NCBI GenBank assembly: GCA_026387485.1
Contig: JAPLLQ010000139.1
Coordinates: forward strand, 13,091-25,463
Direction of reading: 5' to 3'
Source: Candidatus Omnitrophota bacterium
GTDB lineage: Bacteria > Omnitrophota > Gorgyraeia > Gygaellales > Profunditerraquicolaceae
Length of the DNA: 12,373 bases
In this document: piece by piece, positions 1 to 8,190 of the stretch
Layout of the letters: the number at the start of each line of letters is the position of its first letter
Position numbering within the stretch: position 1 is the stretch's first letter
Program-made: the position numbers and the translations under genes
The notes under the pieces: generated by a model
The model's input: the letters and a program-made list of their open reading frames with translations, nothing else
Told to the model about the DNA's origin: nothing
The model's database searches: none

Positions 1-76
1 GGCCAAGATTGACTACGCCATGCTGGTCTAAGTAATGCCAGATATCTCCGGCAACTATTCCAATTTCTGTAATCAT
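1..76 (-). CDS. Winged helix-turn-helix protein, DUF2582-like (5' part only)
   Basis: The first 25 codons of a gene that leaves the window at its left edge. The visible peptide starts MITEIGIVAGDIWHYLD and continues QHGVVNLG. This resembles the start of the small winged-helix DUF2582 family (Pfam PF10771), whose members begin with an I-G-x-x-A-G-x-I-W-x-x-L pattern followed by the first recognition-type helix. The start is well supported: a GGAGGG ribosome binding site lies 8 nt upstream, and a strong promoter lies just before that. The family is thought to bind nucleic acid, but its biological role is poorly defined, so no target can be named. It is separated from the upstream TPR gene by 67 bp carrying its own promoter, so it is probably an independent unit. 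The family call rests on a short stretch and is tentative; the existence of a gene here is much surer. Confidence 0.6.
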   Translation of the reverse strand, partial: MITEIGIVAGDIWHYLDQHGVVNLG

Positions 77-84
77 TAATTGTT

Positions 85-90
85 CCCTCC
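85..90 (-). promoter_or_regulatory. Consensus ribosome binding site of the winged-helix gene
   Basis: The minus strand reads GGAGGG with an 8-nt spacer (AACAATTA) before the ATG at 76-74. This is the best Shine-Dalgarno sequence in the window. It fixes the start of the winged-helix gene and contrasts with most internal genes of the operon upstream, which lack one. Confidence 0.85.
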
Positions 91-99
91 TCTAACTTT

Positions 100-127
100 A
101 TTCTATAGGAAAACTCCCTACTGTCAA
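100..127 (-). promoter_or_regulatory. Sigma70-type promoter for the winged-helix gene
   Basis: On the minus strand a perfect -35 TTGACA (122-127) is followed after 16 nt by a -10 TAGAAT (100-105; one mismatch to TATAAT). Transcription would start near position 92-94, giving a leader of roughly 16-20 nt that contains the GGAGGG site. The promoter sits entirely in the gap after the TPR gene. That gap shows no GC-rich hairpin, so readthrough from the upstream operon may add to expression. Confidence 0.8.
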
Positions 128-143
128 CTATTTTTTAAAAACT

Positions 144-2288
144 TTACCTAACCCTGGTCTTAATCGAATCTAATCTCTCCTTGGCATACTTGGATTCCTG
201 AATATCCATTACTATGATTCGTTTATAGATACTAACTGCCTCTTTAAATTCTTCCCTATCTTCATAAATCTGGGCTATCTTTAAAAGCACCCTTACTGCC
301 AAACCCTTGTTTTCCGGATCGCCAGAGGATAATTTTAGATATGCCACAAGAGCTTGATCAAGTTTTCCATTTGCTTCCAATGTTTCAGCTATCTTAAACT
401 GAATATCAGAATCCACTTCCACCGGTGATAAAACCAGGGCTTTATAATATAGCTTTAAGGCCTGGTCATAATCTCCAGTTTTAAAAAAGATACCTGCTAA
501 AGCTATAGTTATCTGTTTGTTAAAATCAGTTTGGTTGAATCCTAAGGCCTTCTTAAAATTCTCTATCGCCTCCTGATTGCGTCCTTCCTCGGCAAAGCTT
601 GTGCCTAATGCGTAATAAGCATCTACTACTAAATCGCTCTTAGGAAAATCATTTATTAAGGTTGAAAAATACCTCCGGGCTAAATTCGCATCGTTGTGTT
701 GATAATAGTACCCTCCCAGCCACCAGATTACATCAGGAGCAATGGCTGAGTCCGGATATTTTAAGCGTAATGACTTGAAGCGGGCCAAAGCCTCATTCTC
801 ATTACCAAGCTGGTAGAAACAATCGGCTATCTCGTATTCTGCCTTCTGGGCTAATTCGATATCTTGGGCATAACTGCGGCTAACCTCCTTAAGGACATCA
901 ATAGCCTTACCATATTCTCCCAAATTATAAAGGCTTAACCCCAAAAGATAAAGTACCTTAGGCATTAAAATGCTATTTTTGAATTCTGATCGGAATTTTT
1001 CAAAATGTTCCCGGCTCACTTTATAATCTTTCCCTTGGAAATAAGCCAAGCCTACAGCATAATAGGCATCATCTAAGGGCAATTGATTGCTTCCGGGCTT
1101 GGCAATCTTTTGAAATTCCTGCATTGCTCCTTTTAACTCGCCTTCTTTTAACAGGCTCAAGCCAAAAATATAACGCAATTTATCAGTCATATCGTTATCT
1201 AAATCCTGCGGCCTTAATTTAACCAGCGCTTCTTTGCTTACCCTAATAGCTTCCTTATACTCTCCGAGATTATAAAGGCTATTTGCTCCGCCAATATATG
1301 CCTGAAGTAAGACCTCCTGATCAACACTAACCATTAATAATTCATCATATAATTTCCTGGCTTCCTTGACCCGGTTAGTATCCATCATCAACATAGCCTT
1401 TCCTAGTAACAAAACATCCCGACTCCTTTTTTCTAAGCCATCCTCCTTTATTTCCGAGAATGTACTTTCGGCTTCCTGATAACGTTTCAATTTCAGGTAT
1501 GACCAGCTTAATCCTAATTTCGAGAGGGACTGAAGCTTTTCATCTTTGGCATAAGCCAGGGCCTTAAAATACGCATCCTGGGCTTTATTAAAATCATTCA
1601 GATAATACTCTGCTTCACCTAAATAAAAATAAAGGTAAGATAGATGAAAATTATCTTTAGTAAATATCTTAAGGTATGGCTTAATTTTCTCCTTTAATGC
1701 GGAATAGTCCTTTAGATTGTAAAGGCATTCGGCAATTTTAAAAGAGGCATCTTTAGCTTGAGGTTCCTTGGGGTATCTTTCCTCAACAACCTTAAAAAAT
1801 TCAAATGCCTCTTCAAAACTATCCTCTTGAAATAAACACCAACCTAAAGAATAGTAAGCCAGCGGCGTGTAAGGAGAATTGGAGAATTCTTCAATTATAT
1901 TCTTGTAATAGCCGGCAGCTTTCTGAAAGTTATTTTCTTTAAAATACGTCTCGCCTAACCAATAAAAAGCCGCATCTTCTATTCTCTTGGCAGAGGATTG
2001 TTTGATAAGGTCTTCAAATTGAGCGATGGCTAAAGAATATTTATCTTGATGAAAATAAACTTCGCCGATTAAAAGGTTAGCTTCTGTAATTTTATTTGAA
2101 TACGGATAATCCCTTAAGAAACGCTTTAGTAAACCTAGGCTGACCTCATAAAAACCATCCTCAAAGGCCTTCTTAGCTACAAAAAGGGTCTCATCTTCTT
2201 TAGGCTCACAGCGTAGAACAGGAAGTTGAGAGTTAAATAAGGGTAGCGAAAATAGTACCAATATAAAAAATATCCTTGAGGATTTCAT
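144..2288 (-). CDS. Exported protein built of tandem TPR repeats
   Basis: A 714-residue protein with an N-terminal signal peptide: positive residues at K2 and R5, then a hydrophobic stretch at about 6-20. Almost all the rest, about 35-710, consists of tetratricopeptide repeats. Typical units carry the A-x-x-Y/F-x-L-G pattern and the closing A-x-x-x-F/Y helix, often ending in a YP turn, for example near residues 105-135, 142-175 and 545-580. I estimate well over a dozen repeats. This looks like the periplasmic TPR proteins related to BamD and YbgF/CpoB, which act as scaffolds in envelope assembly, but it is far longer than either and cannot be equated with them. Cys27 follows V-L-R, which is not a proper lipobox, so lipoprotein anchoring is doubtful. 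It starts 4 bp after uvrA stops, without a visible Shine-Dalgarno sequence, and is the last gene of the operon. It may serve the glycosyltransferases upstream; that is inference. Confidence 0.88.
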   Translation of the reverse strand: MKSSRIFFILVLFSLPLFNSQLPVLRCEPKEDETLFVAKKAFEDGFYEVSLGLLKRFLRDYPYSNKITEANLLIGEVYFHQDKYSLAIAQFEDLIKQSSAKRIEDAAFYWLGETYFKENNFQKAAGYYKNIIEEFSNSPYTPLAYYSLGWCLFQEDSFEEAFEFFKVVEERYPKEPQAKDASFKIAECLYNLKDYSALKEKIKPYLKIFTKDNFHLSYLYFYLGEAEYYLNDFNKAQDAYFKALAYAKDEKLQSLSKLGLSWSYLKLKRYQEAESTFSEIKEDGLEKRSRDVLLLGKAMLMMDTNRVKEARKLYDELLMVSVDQEVLLQAYIGGANSLYNLGEYKEAIRVSKEALVKLRPQDLDNDMTDKLRYIFGLSLLKEGELKGAMQEFQKIAKPGSNQLPLDDAYYAVGLAYFQGKDYKVSREHFEKFRSEFKNSILMPKVLYLLGLSLYNLGEYGKAIDVLKEVSRSYAQDIELAQKAEYEIADCFYQLGNENEALARFKSLRLKYPDSAIAPDVIWWLGGYYYQHNDANLARRYFSTLINDFPKSDLVVDAYYALGTSFAEEGRNQEAIENFKKALGFNQTDFNKQITIALAGIFFKTGDYDQALKLYYKALVLSPVEVDSDIQFKIAETLEANGKLDQALVAYLKLSSGDPENKGLAVRVLLKIAQIYEDREEFKEAVSIYKRIIVMDIQESKYAKERLDSIKTRVR

Positions 2289-2292
2289 TTTA

Positions 2293-5085
2293 TTAACTAT
2301 TCAAAATTGTCTTAAGGAATTGTCCGGTGTATGATTTCGGGATTTTTAGTAATTCTTCCGGAGAGCCGCAAGCCACTAGTTCTCCTCCTCTATCACCACC
2401 CTCAGGCCCCAAATCAATAATATAGTCTGTACTTTTAACCACCTCTAAATTATGCTCAATGACAATAACGGTATTTCCTTTATCTACCAGCCTCTGAAGT
2501 ACATTAATGAGTTTAGCTACATCGGCAAAATGCAGGCCCGTGGTTGGTTCGTCAAGGATATAAAGCGTCTTTCCGGTTGAGCGCTTACTTAGTTCACCGG
2601 AAAGCTTAATCCGCTGAGCTTCTCCCCCGGATAAAGTAGTAGCTGACTGCCCTAGCTGGATATACCCCAGGCCTACATCATATAAGTAAGAAAAAGTATT
2701 TTTTATTTTGGGGATATTCGTAAATAAATCCAGCCCCTCCTCAACCGTCATATCTAAAATCTGGGCAATTGACTTACCCTTATATTTTACCTCTAGGGTC
2801 GCTTGATTAAACCTTAAGCCTTTACAGATATCGCATTTTACATATACATCAGGGAGAAAATGCATTTCGATCTTCTTTATCCCGTCTCCCATACAGGCCT
2901 CACAGCGGCCGCCTTTGACATTAAAAGAGAATCTTCCCGGCTTATAGCCCCGGGTCCTTGCTTCTGGCAGCTGGCTAAAGATATCCCGAATATGATTGAA
3001 TACACCGCTGTAAGTAGCCGGGTTTGAGCGCGGGGTTCTTCCTATAGGCGATTGATCCACAACAATAACCTTATCAATAATTTCTGAACCGGTAATCTTC
3101 TTAAAAATCCCCGGCTTATCTTTTGCCTGGTAGAGTTTTTGGGCTAAGCCGCGGAAAAGTATCTCATCTATAAGTGTAGATTTACCTGAGCCGGATACAC
3201 CGGTAACCCCGATAAAAGTACCTAATGGGAACTTAACATCGATATTTTTTAAATTATGCTGGGCTGCTCCTTTAATCTCTAGTATTTTTTTATTCTTCCA
3301 AGGCCTCCTTGTTTTAGGTAATTCTATTTTTAATTCCCGCCTCAAATATTGTGCGGTAAGGGATTCTCGGCTTTTTAAAAGTTCCTCTTTAGTCCCTGAG
3401 AATATTACCTCTCCGCCATGCCTGCCTGCGCCAGGGCCTAAATCCACAATATAATCCGCTCTACGAATAGTCGCTTCATCGTGTTCCACTACAATTAAGG
3501 TATTACCCAAATCCCGCAATGACTCTAACGTCTGAAGTAACTTTTGGTTATCCCGTTGATGCAGACCTATGCTTGGCTCATCTAAAACATATAATACTCC
3601 GACTAATCCTGAACCAACTTGAGTAGCCAACCGTATCCTCTGGGCTTCACCTCCGGAGAGAGTAGCGCTCTTTCTATCCAGAGTAAGGTAATCTAAACCT
3701 ACATCAATGCAGAATTTAAGTTTTTGGTTTATCTCTTTTAAGACTTGCAAAACAATCGCCCTCTCCTTTGGCCTTAAGTCTAAATTATTGAAGAAAATGC
3801 CCGCCTCTTTTATTGACATCCGGGTAACCTCCCAGATATTTTTATCATTGACCCTAACCGCTAGGCTCTCCTGCTTTAATCTAGCGCCTTCACATTTCGG
3901 GCAAGGCAGGCTAGACATAAATTTAGAGATCTCCTCTTTTAAGTAATCGCTCTCGGTCTGGCGAAATAACCTTTCTAAATGAGGTATCACACCTTCAAAT
4001 GGCTTATTACCAACAATTTCTTTTGTCCCGTAAAGTACTGCCCGCTGTACTTCTTTGCCCAGTTTATTAAATGGCTGGTCTAAATCAAAACGCAGCTGAT
4101 AAGATAATTCCCGGATAAGCCAACGGTAGTAAAGGATATAGCCTCTACCGCCTCTCTTCCAAGGAGCGAGCGCACCGGAATTTATGGATTTATTTTTATC
4201 GGGAATAACTAAGTCCGGGTCGAATTCAGGTTTTGTCCCCAAACCATTACATTCGAGACAGGCGCCGTAAGGAGAATTAAAGGAAAAAATCCGCGGCTCA
4301 ACTTCCGCGTAATTTACCCCGCATTTAGTACAGGCGTATTGTTCACTGAAAATTATCTCAGCACAGGAACTTGAAACAATAATTACCATTCCCTTACCTA
4401 CCTTAAGTGCGGTTTCAACAGAATCGGTAAGCCTACTCTTTACTCCCTCTTTTATAGTCAACCTATCCACCACTACTTCAATATGATGCGCTTTATATTT
4501 AGCCAGTTTTAATTTTACCGGCAACTCATAAATCTTTCCATCTACTCTGGCCCGGACAAAACCTGCTTTTTGAACTGAACTAAAAATATCCCTAAGCTCT
4601 ACTTTTCTTCCCCGAACCAAAGGAGCTAATACCTGGATTTCTGATCTTTGAGGGAAAGCCAGTATCTTTTCCACTATCTCCTGCGAGCTCTGCCTTTCAA
4701 TTAACTGGCCGCATTGATAACAATAAACTTTTCCGATCCGGGCAAAAAGCAGGCGTAGATAATCATAAATTTCGGTTTGAGTGGCTACCGTAGAGCGAGG
4801 ATTACCTGAAGCCTTGCGTTGTTCAATAGCAATTGTAGGAGATAAACCCGCTATATATTCCAAATCCGGCTTCTGTCGTTGCTCTAAAAATTGCCGGGCA
4901 TAGCTAGAAAGGCTCTCTACATACCTACGCTGGCCTTCAGCGTAAATAGTATCGAAGGCAAGGCTGGATTTACCTGAACCGGATAAACCGGTAACCACGA
5001 TAAGCTTATTACGCGGAAGTTTGAGATTAATATTTTTTAAGTTATGCTCTTTAGCCCCGCGGATAATGATAAATTCACTTTGCAT
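2293..5085 (-). CDS. uvrA: Excinuclease ABC subunit UvrA
   Basis: UvrA is the DNA-damage-recognising ATPase of nucleotide excision repair. It works in the cytoplasm as a dimer that loads UvrB onto lesions. At 930 residues it is full length (the family is about 940). Both ABC ATPase modules are intact. Module one has Walker A GLSGSGKS at 33-40, the signature LSGGE at 477-481 and Walker B LDEPSIGLH at 501-509. Module two has Walker A at 629-637, the signature at 818-822 and LDEPTTGLH at 844-852. Zinc-binding cysteine pairs are present at 252/255 with 276/279 and at 728/731 with 751/754. The UvrB-binding and DNA-binding regions show the usual landmarks, such as YVESLSSYARQF at 55-66. The ATG overlaps the end of the upstream glycosyltransferase by 11 bp, implying translational coupling. 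No SOS (LexA) box or dedicated promoter is evident directly upstream, so it is probably expressed with the operon. Confidence 0.98.
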   Translation of the reverse strand: MQSEFIIIRGAKEHNLKNINLKLPRNKLIVVTGLSGSGKSSLAFDTIYAEGQRRYVESLSSYARQFLEQRQKPDLEYIAGLSPTIAIEQRKASGNPRSTVATQTEIYDYLRLLFARIGKVYCYQCGQLIERQSSQEIVEKILAFPQRSEIQVLAPLVRGRKVELRDIFSSVQKAGFVRARVDGKIYELPVKLKLAKYKAHHIEVVVDRLTIKEGVKSRLTDSVETALKVGKGMVIIVSSSCAEIIFSEQYACTKCGVNYAEVEPRIFSFNSPYGACLECNGLGTKPEFDPDLVIPDKNKSINSGALAPWKRGGRGYILYYRWLIRELSYQLRFDLDQPFNKLGKEVQRAVLYGTKEIVGNKPFEGVIPHLERLFRQTESDYLKEEISKFMSSLPCPKCEGARLKQESLAVRVNDKNIWEVTRMSIKEAGIFFNNLDLRPKERAIVLQVLKEINQKLKFCIDVGLDYLTLDRKSATLSGGEAQRIRLATQVGSGLVGVLYVLDEPSIGLHQRDNQKLLQTLESLRDLGNTLIVVEHDEATIRRADYIVDLGPGAGRHGGEVIFSGTKEELLKSRESLTAQYLRRELKIELPKTRRPWKNKKILEIKGAAQHNLKNIDVKFPLGTFIGVTGVSGSGKSTLIDEILFRGLAQKLYQAKDKPGIFKKITGSEIIDKVIVVDQSPIGRTPRSNPATYSGVFNHIRDIFSQLPEARTRGYKPGRFSFNVKGGRCEACMGDGIKKIEMHFLPDVYVKCDICKGLRFNQATLEVKYKGKSIAQILDMTVEEGLDLFTNIPKIKNTFSYLYDVGLGYIQLGQSATTLSGGEAQRIKLSGELSKRSTGKTLYILDEPTTGLHFADVAKLINVLQRLVDKGNTVIVIEHNLEVVKSTDYIIDLGPEGGDRGGELVACGSPEELLKIPKSYTGQFLKTILNS

Positions 5086-6508
5086 TTTTTCTCTCTAACT
5101 TTTTCAACTTTTCAGAAACTTCAAGATTATATCGATTTAACCTTAAGCTGATTTTGTAATTCTCTATCGCTTGAGAAATATTATTTATAGCATAATAATA
5201 ATCACCCTGCAAGGCATAGCGGTCGCTTGATTCCGGGTAATCTCCCCCGAATTTTTTAATCTCAAGCCAGGCATCATTGTAAAAGCCAAGAAGAAGATAT
5301 TCCTTAATTAAATTCTTACGTACCGGAGTCCTCCCCGGTAGATGCTCTAATATATTCTTATAGGCCGTAATATTATCCTTCCAGAGGGTGTTATTCCGCC
5401 AGGTTAAGAATCCATAAAAAACAACTACTAAAATTAATAAAATATTTCCCAGCTTAGCAAATTTATTTTTAATCAAAGTGAATAAAACAAATACCCCTAT
5501 AGAGGGCAGATATAGCCAGCTCTCAGCCATAATCGCTTGTTTAAGCCAAAAATATCTCCCAAAACATAAGTACACCGGAAAAAGCCCGAATAAAAACCAA
5601 AGAACACCGAATAAGAACATCCTCTTTTTCCGAAGACGGTATAAAAAATAGCAACACAAAAAGGTAAATATGACAATAATAATTACTAGGAAATTAAAGA
5701 AATTGACTATGAAGGGAGTTGACCTAAACATATATAATCCAAACGGAAAAATTAAAAGGTATAAATAACGGAAACTGATATTTAAAAAATTAATAACCTG
5801 AAAAGGCAGGCTAATCACGCTAACAGAAAAACCTAAATTAGAATTGCCTAAAAACCCTAACCTAAAAACTATATAAAATAAATCCAATAGTAGAAAAGGT
5901 ATTACATAGCGGATAATTTTCCGCTTAGGATCTAAATTATAGCCAATTAAAATTATAAACAAAAACAGAGTCAGGCTATTTTCCCGACAGAATAAAGCCA
6001 CAAAGGCAGATAACAGGCTTAAAAAGTACCATTTAAGCGATTTTAATCTGATGAATTTTCCAAAACAGATAATACTTAAGAGCATAAAAAAAGTTACTAA
6101 AAGATCCGCCCTTGCGGATATATAGGATACAACCGAGGTGTTTATGGGGTGGACTGCAAAAAGTAATGCTATTGGTAAGGCGATAGCAGCAGTGGAAATT
6201 AAACAAAATAGCAGATAAACTAAGATACTGTTTAGTATATGTAAAAAAACATTGCCTAAATGGAAACCGAAAGGCGACAAACCCCAGATTTTATAATCAA
6301 AACAATAGCTTAAAACCTGCAGCGGGCGGTACATCTCTAAGGCTTGATATAGCTTTGAGTTAAAAATCTGCGGCAGTGAATCTAATGATCTGATTAAATG
6401 ATTATTAGTTACTAGAACCTCATCGTCTAACACAAAACCATTATTAAAACTATTGGAATAAACTAAAATGACAACTAAAATCAAAAGTAGGATAGTTTTT
6501 CTTAGCAT
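5075..6508 (-). CDS. TMTC-like GT-C glycosyltransferase with C-terminal TPRs (copy 2)
   Basis: A 477-residue multi-pass membrane protein from Met at 6508. The open frame extends to 6595, but this Met aligns with that of the upstream paralogue and places the Asp-Asp pair at 28-29 in both, so the longer form is rejected. Features in order: a first membrane helix; an outside loop with LDDEVLVTNN; YRPLQVLSY; the TMTC-like motif HPINTSVVSYISARAD; several more hydrophobic helices; a YLYLLIFPFGL segment like the TMTC DUF1736 region; then about two TPRs in the last 100 residues (including a GDYYYAINNISQAIENYKISLRLN unit split by the usual turn). TMTC proteins are GT-C enzymes transferring mannose from dolichyl-phosphate-mannose; by analogy this enzyme would use a polyprenyl-phosphate sugar outside the membrane. 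It is clearly a tandem duplicate of the preceding gene, with a shorter TPR tail. There are 37 bp between the two genes and no obvious Shine-Dalgarno sequence. Acceptor unknown. Confidence 0.85.
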   Translation of the reverse strand: MLRKTILLLILVVILVYSNSFNNGFVLDDEVLVTNNHLIRSLDSLPQIFNSKLYQALEMYRPLQVLSYCFDYKIWGLSPFGFHLGNVFLHILNSILVYLLFCLISTAAIALPIALLFAVHPINTSVVSYISARADLLVTFFMLLSIICFGKFIRLKSLKWYFLSLLSAFVALFCRENSLTLFLFIILIGYNLDPKRKIIRYVIPFLLLDLFYIVFRLGFLGNSNLGFSVSVISLPFQVINFLNISFRYLYLLIFPFGLYMFRSTPFIVNFFNFLVIIIVIFTFLCCYFLYRLRKKRMFLFGVLWFLFGLFPVYLCFGRYFWLKQAIMAESWLYLPSIGVFVLFTLIKNKFAKLGNILLILVVVFYGFLTWRNNTLWKDNITAYKNILEHLPGRTPVRKNLIKEYLLLGFYNDAWLEIKKFGGDYPESSDRYALQGDYYYAINNISQAIENYKISLRLNRYNLEVSEKLKKLERKNAK

Positions 6509-6545
6509 GGATTTTAAATTATTTTGCCCATTCGGCTTTTTTAAA

Positions 6546-8183
6546 CTAACGCATATTTTTAACCAGGCTTCTAAGCTCTGGATTTTTAGGGTCAAACCTT
6601 AAGGCAATAAGATAATATTTTCTAGATTCTTTTGTATTGCCTTTCATAAAGTATATGTCGCCTAACTGGATTAAATTGGGAACAAAATAAGGATTTAATC
6701 TAAAGCTCGCCAAAGCAAAATCAATAGCCTTATCTAACTTCCTTAATTTTATATAGCAAGAACTTACCCGATAATCGCCCCAAAAACTTTTTACCGCGAT
6801 TTTATCATAGTAATTTAGAGCTGTTTGTAACTGATTCGTAGAATAATAATAATTACCCCAACTGATATCAAGAAGTACTGTATCCGGGTAAAAAAACGAG
6901 AGCTTTTTAATCTCACCGAGCGCTTCCTTATATCTACCATCTTTAAGGTAGGCATCGATTAATTTTTGCCGCAAGGGATTCGCTTCTTGGCTATAGCTTA
7001 AGACTCTTTTATAGAAGATGGTTTCATTTTTCCAGAAAGAATTATTATAAATAGTCAGTAGAGAATAAATAAAAGCTAAAAATAAGGCCAATAGCTTGCC
7101 CCACTTTCTTAAGCGACTTAAAAAATAAGCCAACCCGGTAAAAAAACCAATAGAAGCTATATAAACCCAAGACTCAGCCATCATTGCTTGCCCAAGAGAA
7201 ATAAAATTATCAAATAGAATAAACACGGGGAGCAGGCCTATCAAGAACCAAAACAGGCTAAATATTATTAAACGGTTATGCCTAAATCGGAATATTGCCA
7301 AAACGTAAAGAGCTATAAATAACATAGGCACGATTATCTTCATTTCAAAGATTTGACGGACAAAAAGCGTAACCCTAAATAATCGCAGGTCAACAGGGAA
7401 TACCAAAAGCTCAAGGTAACGCGGTAGTATATTTAAAAAATTGATAATTGAATAGAAGATGGGCATGTCGGCTGGATGCATTGCTAAGCCGCTGGGGCCA
7501 AAGATTATCAGCCTAAAAATAAGGTATAAAGAATCTAATAATAAGAAAGGTAAAATTAAAAAATAGTATCTCGGCCTGACCCTAAAGATAAAAATAACCA
7601 GGGCAATAAATATAAACAAAATTAAACTATTTTCCCTTGATAAAAGCGCGAGCAATGCGAAAAAAATACTAAAAGTAAACATTTTCCTAGCTTGCGTTTG
7701 CAGGAATTTTATAAAAAATAGCACGCTCAATAGGTTGAAGAAGAGATTTAAAATGTCTGCCCTACCTGCTACATAAGTTACTACCGAGGTATTAACCGGA
7801 TGGACTAAAAAAAATACAGCGGCTAACCATGATACTGCCTGATTTTTAAATAGAAAAAATAGTAAAAAATAGAGTAATATACCATTTAAGAAATGAATAA
7901 AAACACTGGTGAGATGGAAACCAAATGGATTAAGGCCCCATATTTTATAATCTAAGGCATAACTTAGGGCCTGCAAAGGCCTATACATCCTGTCGTATAA
8001 AGGAGGCCCTAACCAATGGTCATAAATACCTGATTTAAAGATATATTTGAAAAGTTCAGGAGATTTAATCAGTGGGTTATTTACAACCAGGGCATTATCA
8101 TCAAAGACAAAACCGCAATTTAAAGCATTAGAGTAAACTAACAAGGTAATCAAGAATAATAGAAGAATGGCTGATCTGCTCAT
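6546..8183 (-). CDS. TMTC-like GT-C glycosyltransferase with C-terminal TPRs (copy 1)
   Basis: A 545-residue integral membrane protein, counted from the Met at 8183. The frame is open to 8240, but that would overlap the previous gene by 50 bp and add a non-membrane leader absent from the paralogue. With this start, a membrane helix begins at about residue 5 and the Asp-Asp pair sits at 28-29 (FDDNALVVNN), where GT-C enzymes keep the catalytic acid in the first outside loop. Further landmarks are YRPLQALSY, HPVNTSVVTYVAGRAD at about 128-143 (the TMTC-type HPxxTxxVxxxxGRAD motif), SRENSL, and a PRYLELLVFPVDL segment. About ten or more hydrophobic helices precede roughly four TPRs in the last 150 residues. 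The probable role is sugar transfer from a polyprenyl-phosphate donor to proteins or envelope glycan on the outer face of the inner membrane. It starts 7 bp after the PMT-like gene ends, with no clear ribosome binding site. Confidence 0.86.
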   Translation of the reverse strand: MSRSAILLLFLITLLVYSNALNCGFVFDDNALVVNNPLIKSPELFKYIFKSGIYDHWLGPPLYDRMYRPLQALSYALDYKIWGLNPFGFHLTSVFIHFLNGILLYFLLFFLFKNQAVSWLAAVFFLVHPVNTSVVTYVAGRADILNLFFNLLSVLFFIKFLQTQARKMFTFSIFFALLALLSRENSLILFIFIALVIFIFRVRPRYYFLILPFLLLDSLYLIFRLIIFGPSGLAMHPADMPIFYSIINFLNILPRYLELLVFPVDLRLFRVTLFVRQIFEMKIIVPMLFIALYVLAIFRFRHNRLIIFSLFWFLIGLLPVFILFDNFISLGQAMMAESWVYIASIGFFTGLAYFLSRLRKWGKLLALFLAFIYSLLTIYNNSFWKNETIFYKRVLSYSQEANPLRQKLIDAYLKDGRYKEALGEIKKLSFFYPDTVLLDISWGNYYYSTNQLQTALNYYDKIAVKSFWGDYRVSSCYIKLRKLDKAIDFALASFRLNPYFVPNLIQLGDIYFMKGNTKESRKYYLIALRFDPKNPELRSLVKNMR

Positions 8184-8190
8184 TTTAGTA

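Noticed and set aside
123..143. Possible terminator after the TPR gene
   Set aside because: AGTTTTTAAAAAATAG is only a short A/T palindrome without a GC stem; it is unlikely to terminate efficiently.
2199..2219. Lipobox around Cys27 of the TPR protein
   Set aside because: The residues before the cysteine are V-L-R; Arg at -1 does not fit the lipoprotein signal, so it is not called a lipoprotein.
3707..3946. Plus-strand open frame of 79 codons
   Set aside because: It lies antisense inside the well-conserved part of uvrA and encodes no recognisable motif; it is a shadow of the real gene.
5126..5131. Perfect TATAAT on the minus strand 41 bp before uvrA, possible internal promoter
   Set aside because: No acceptable -35 is present at 16-19 nt spacing, and the hexamer is explained by codons of the upstream gene (Tyr-Asn).
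6509..6595. N-terminal extension of TMTC-like copy 2 (start at 6595)
   Set aside because: It overlaps the coding end of copy 1 by 50 bp and lacks homology to the paralogue; Met at 6508 places the Asp-Asp motif at the same residues as in copy 1.
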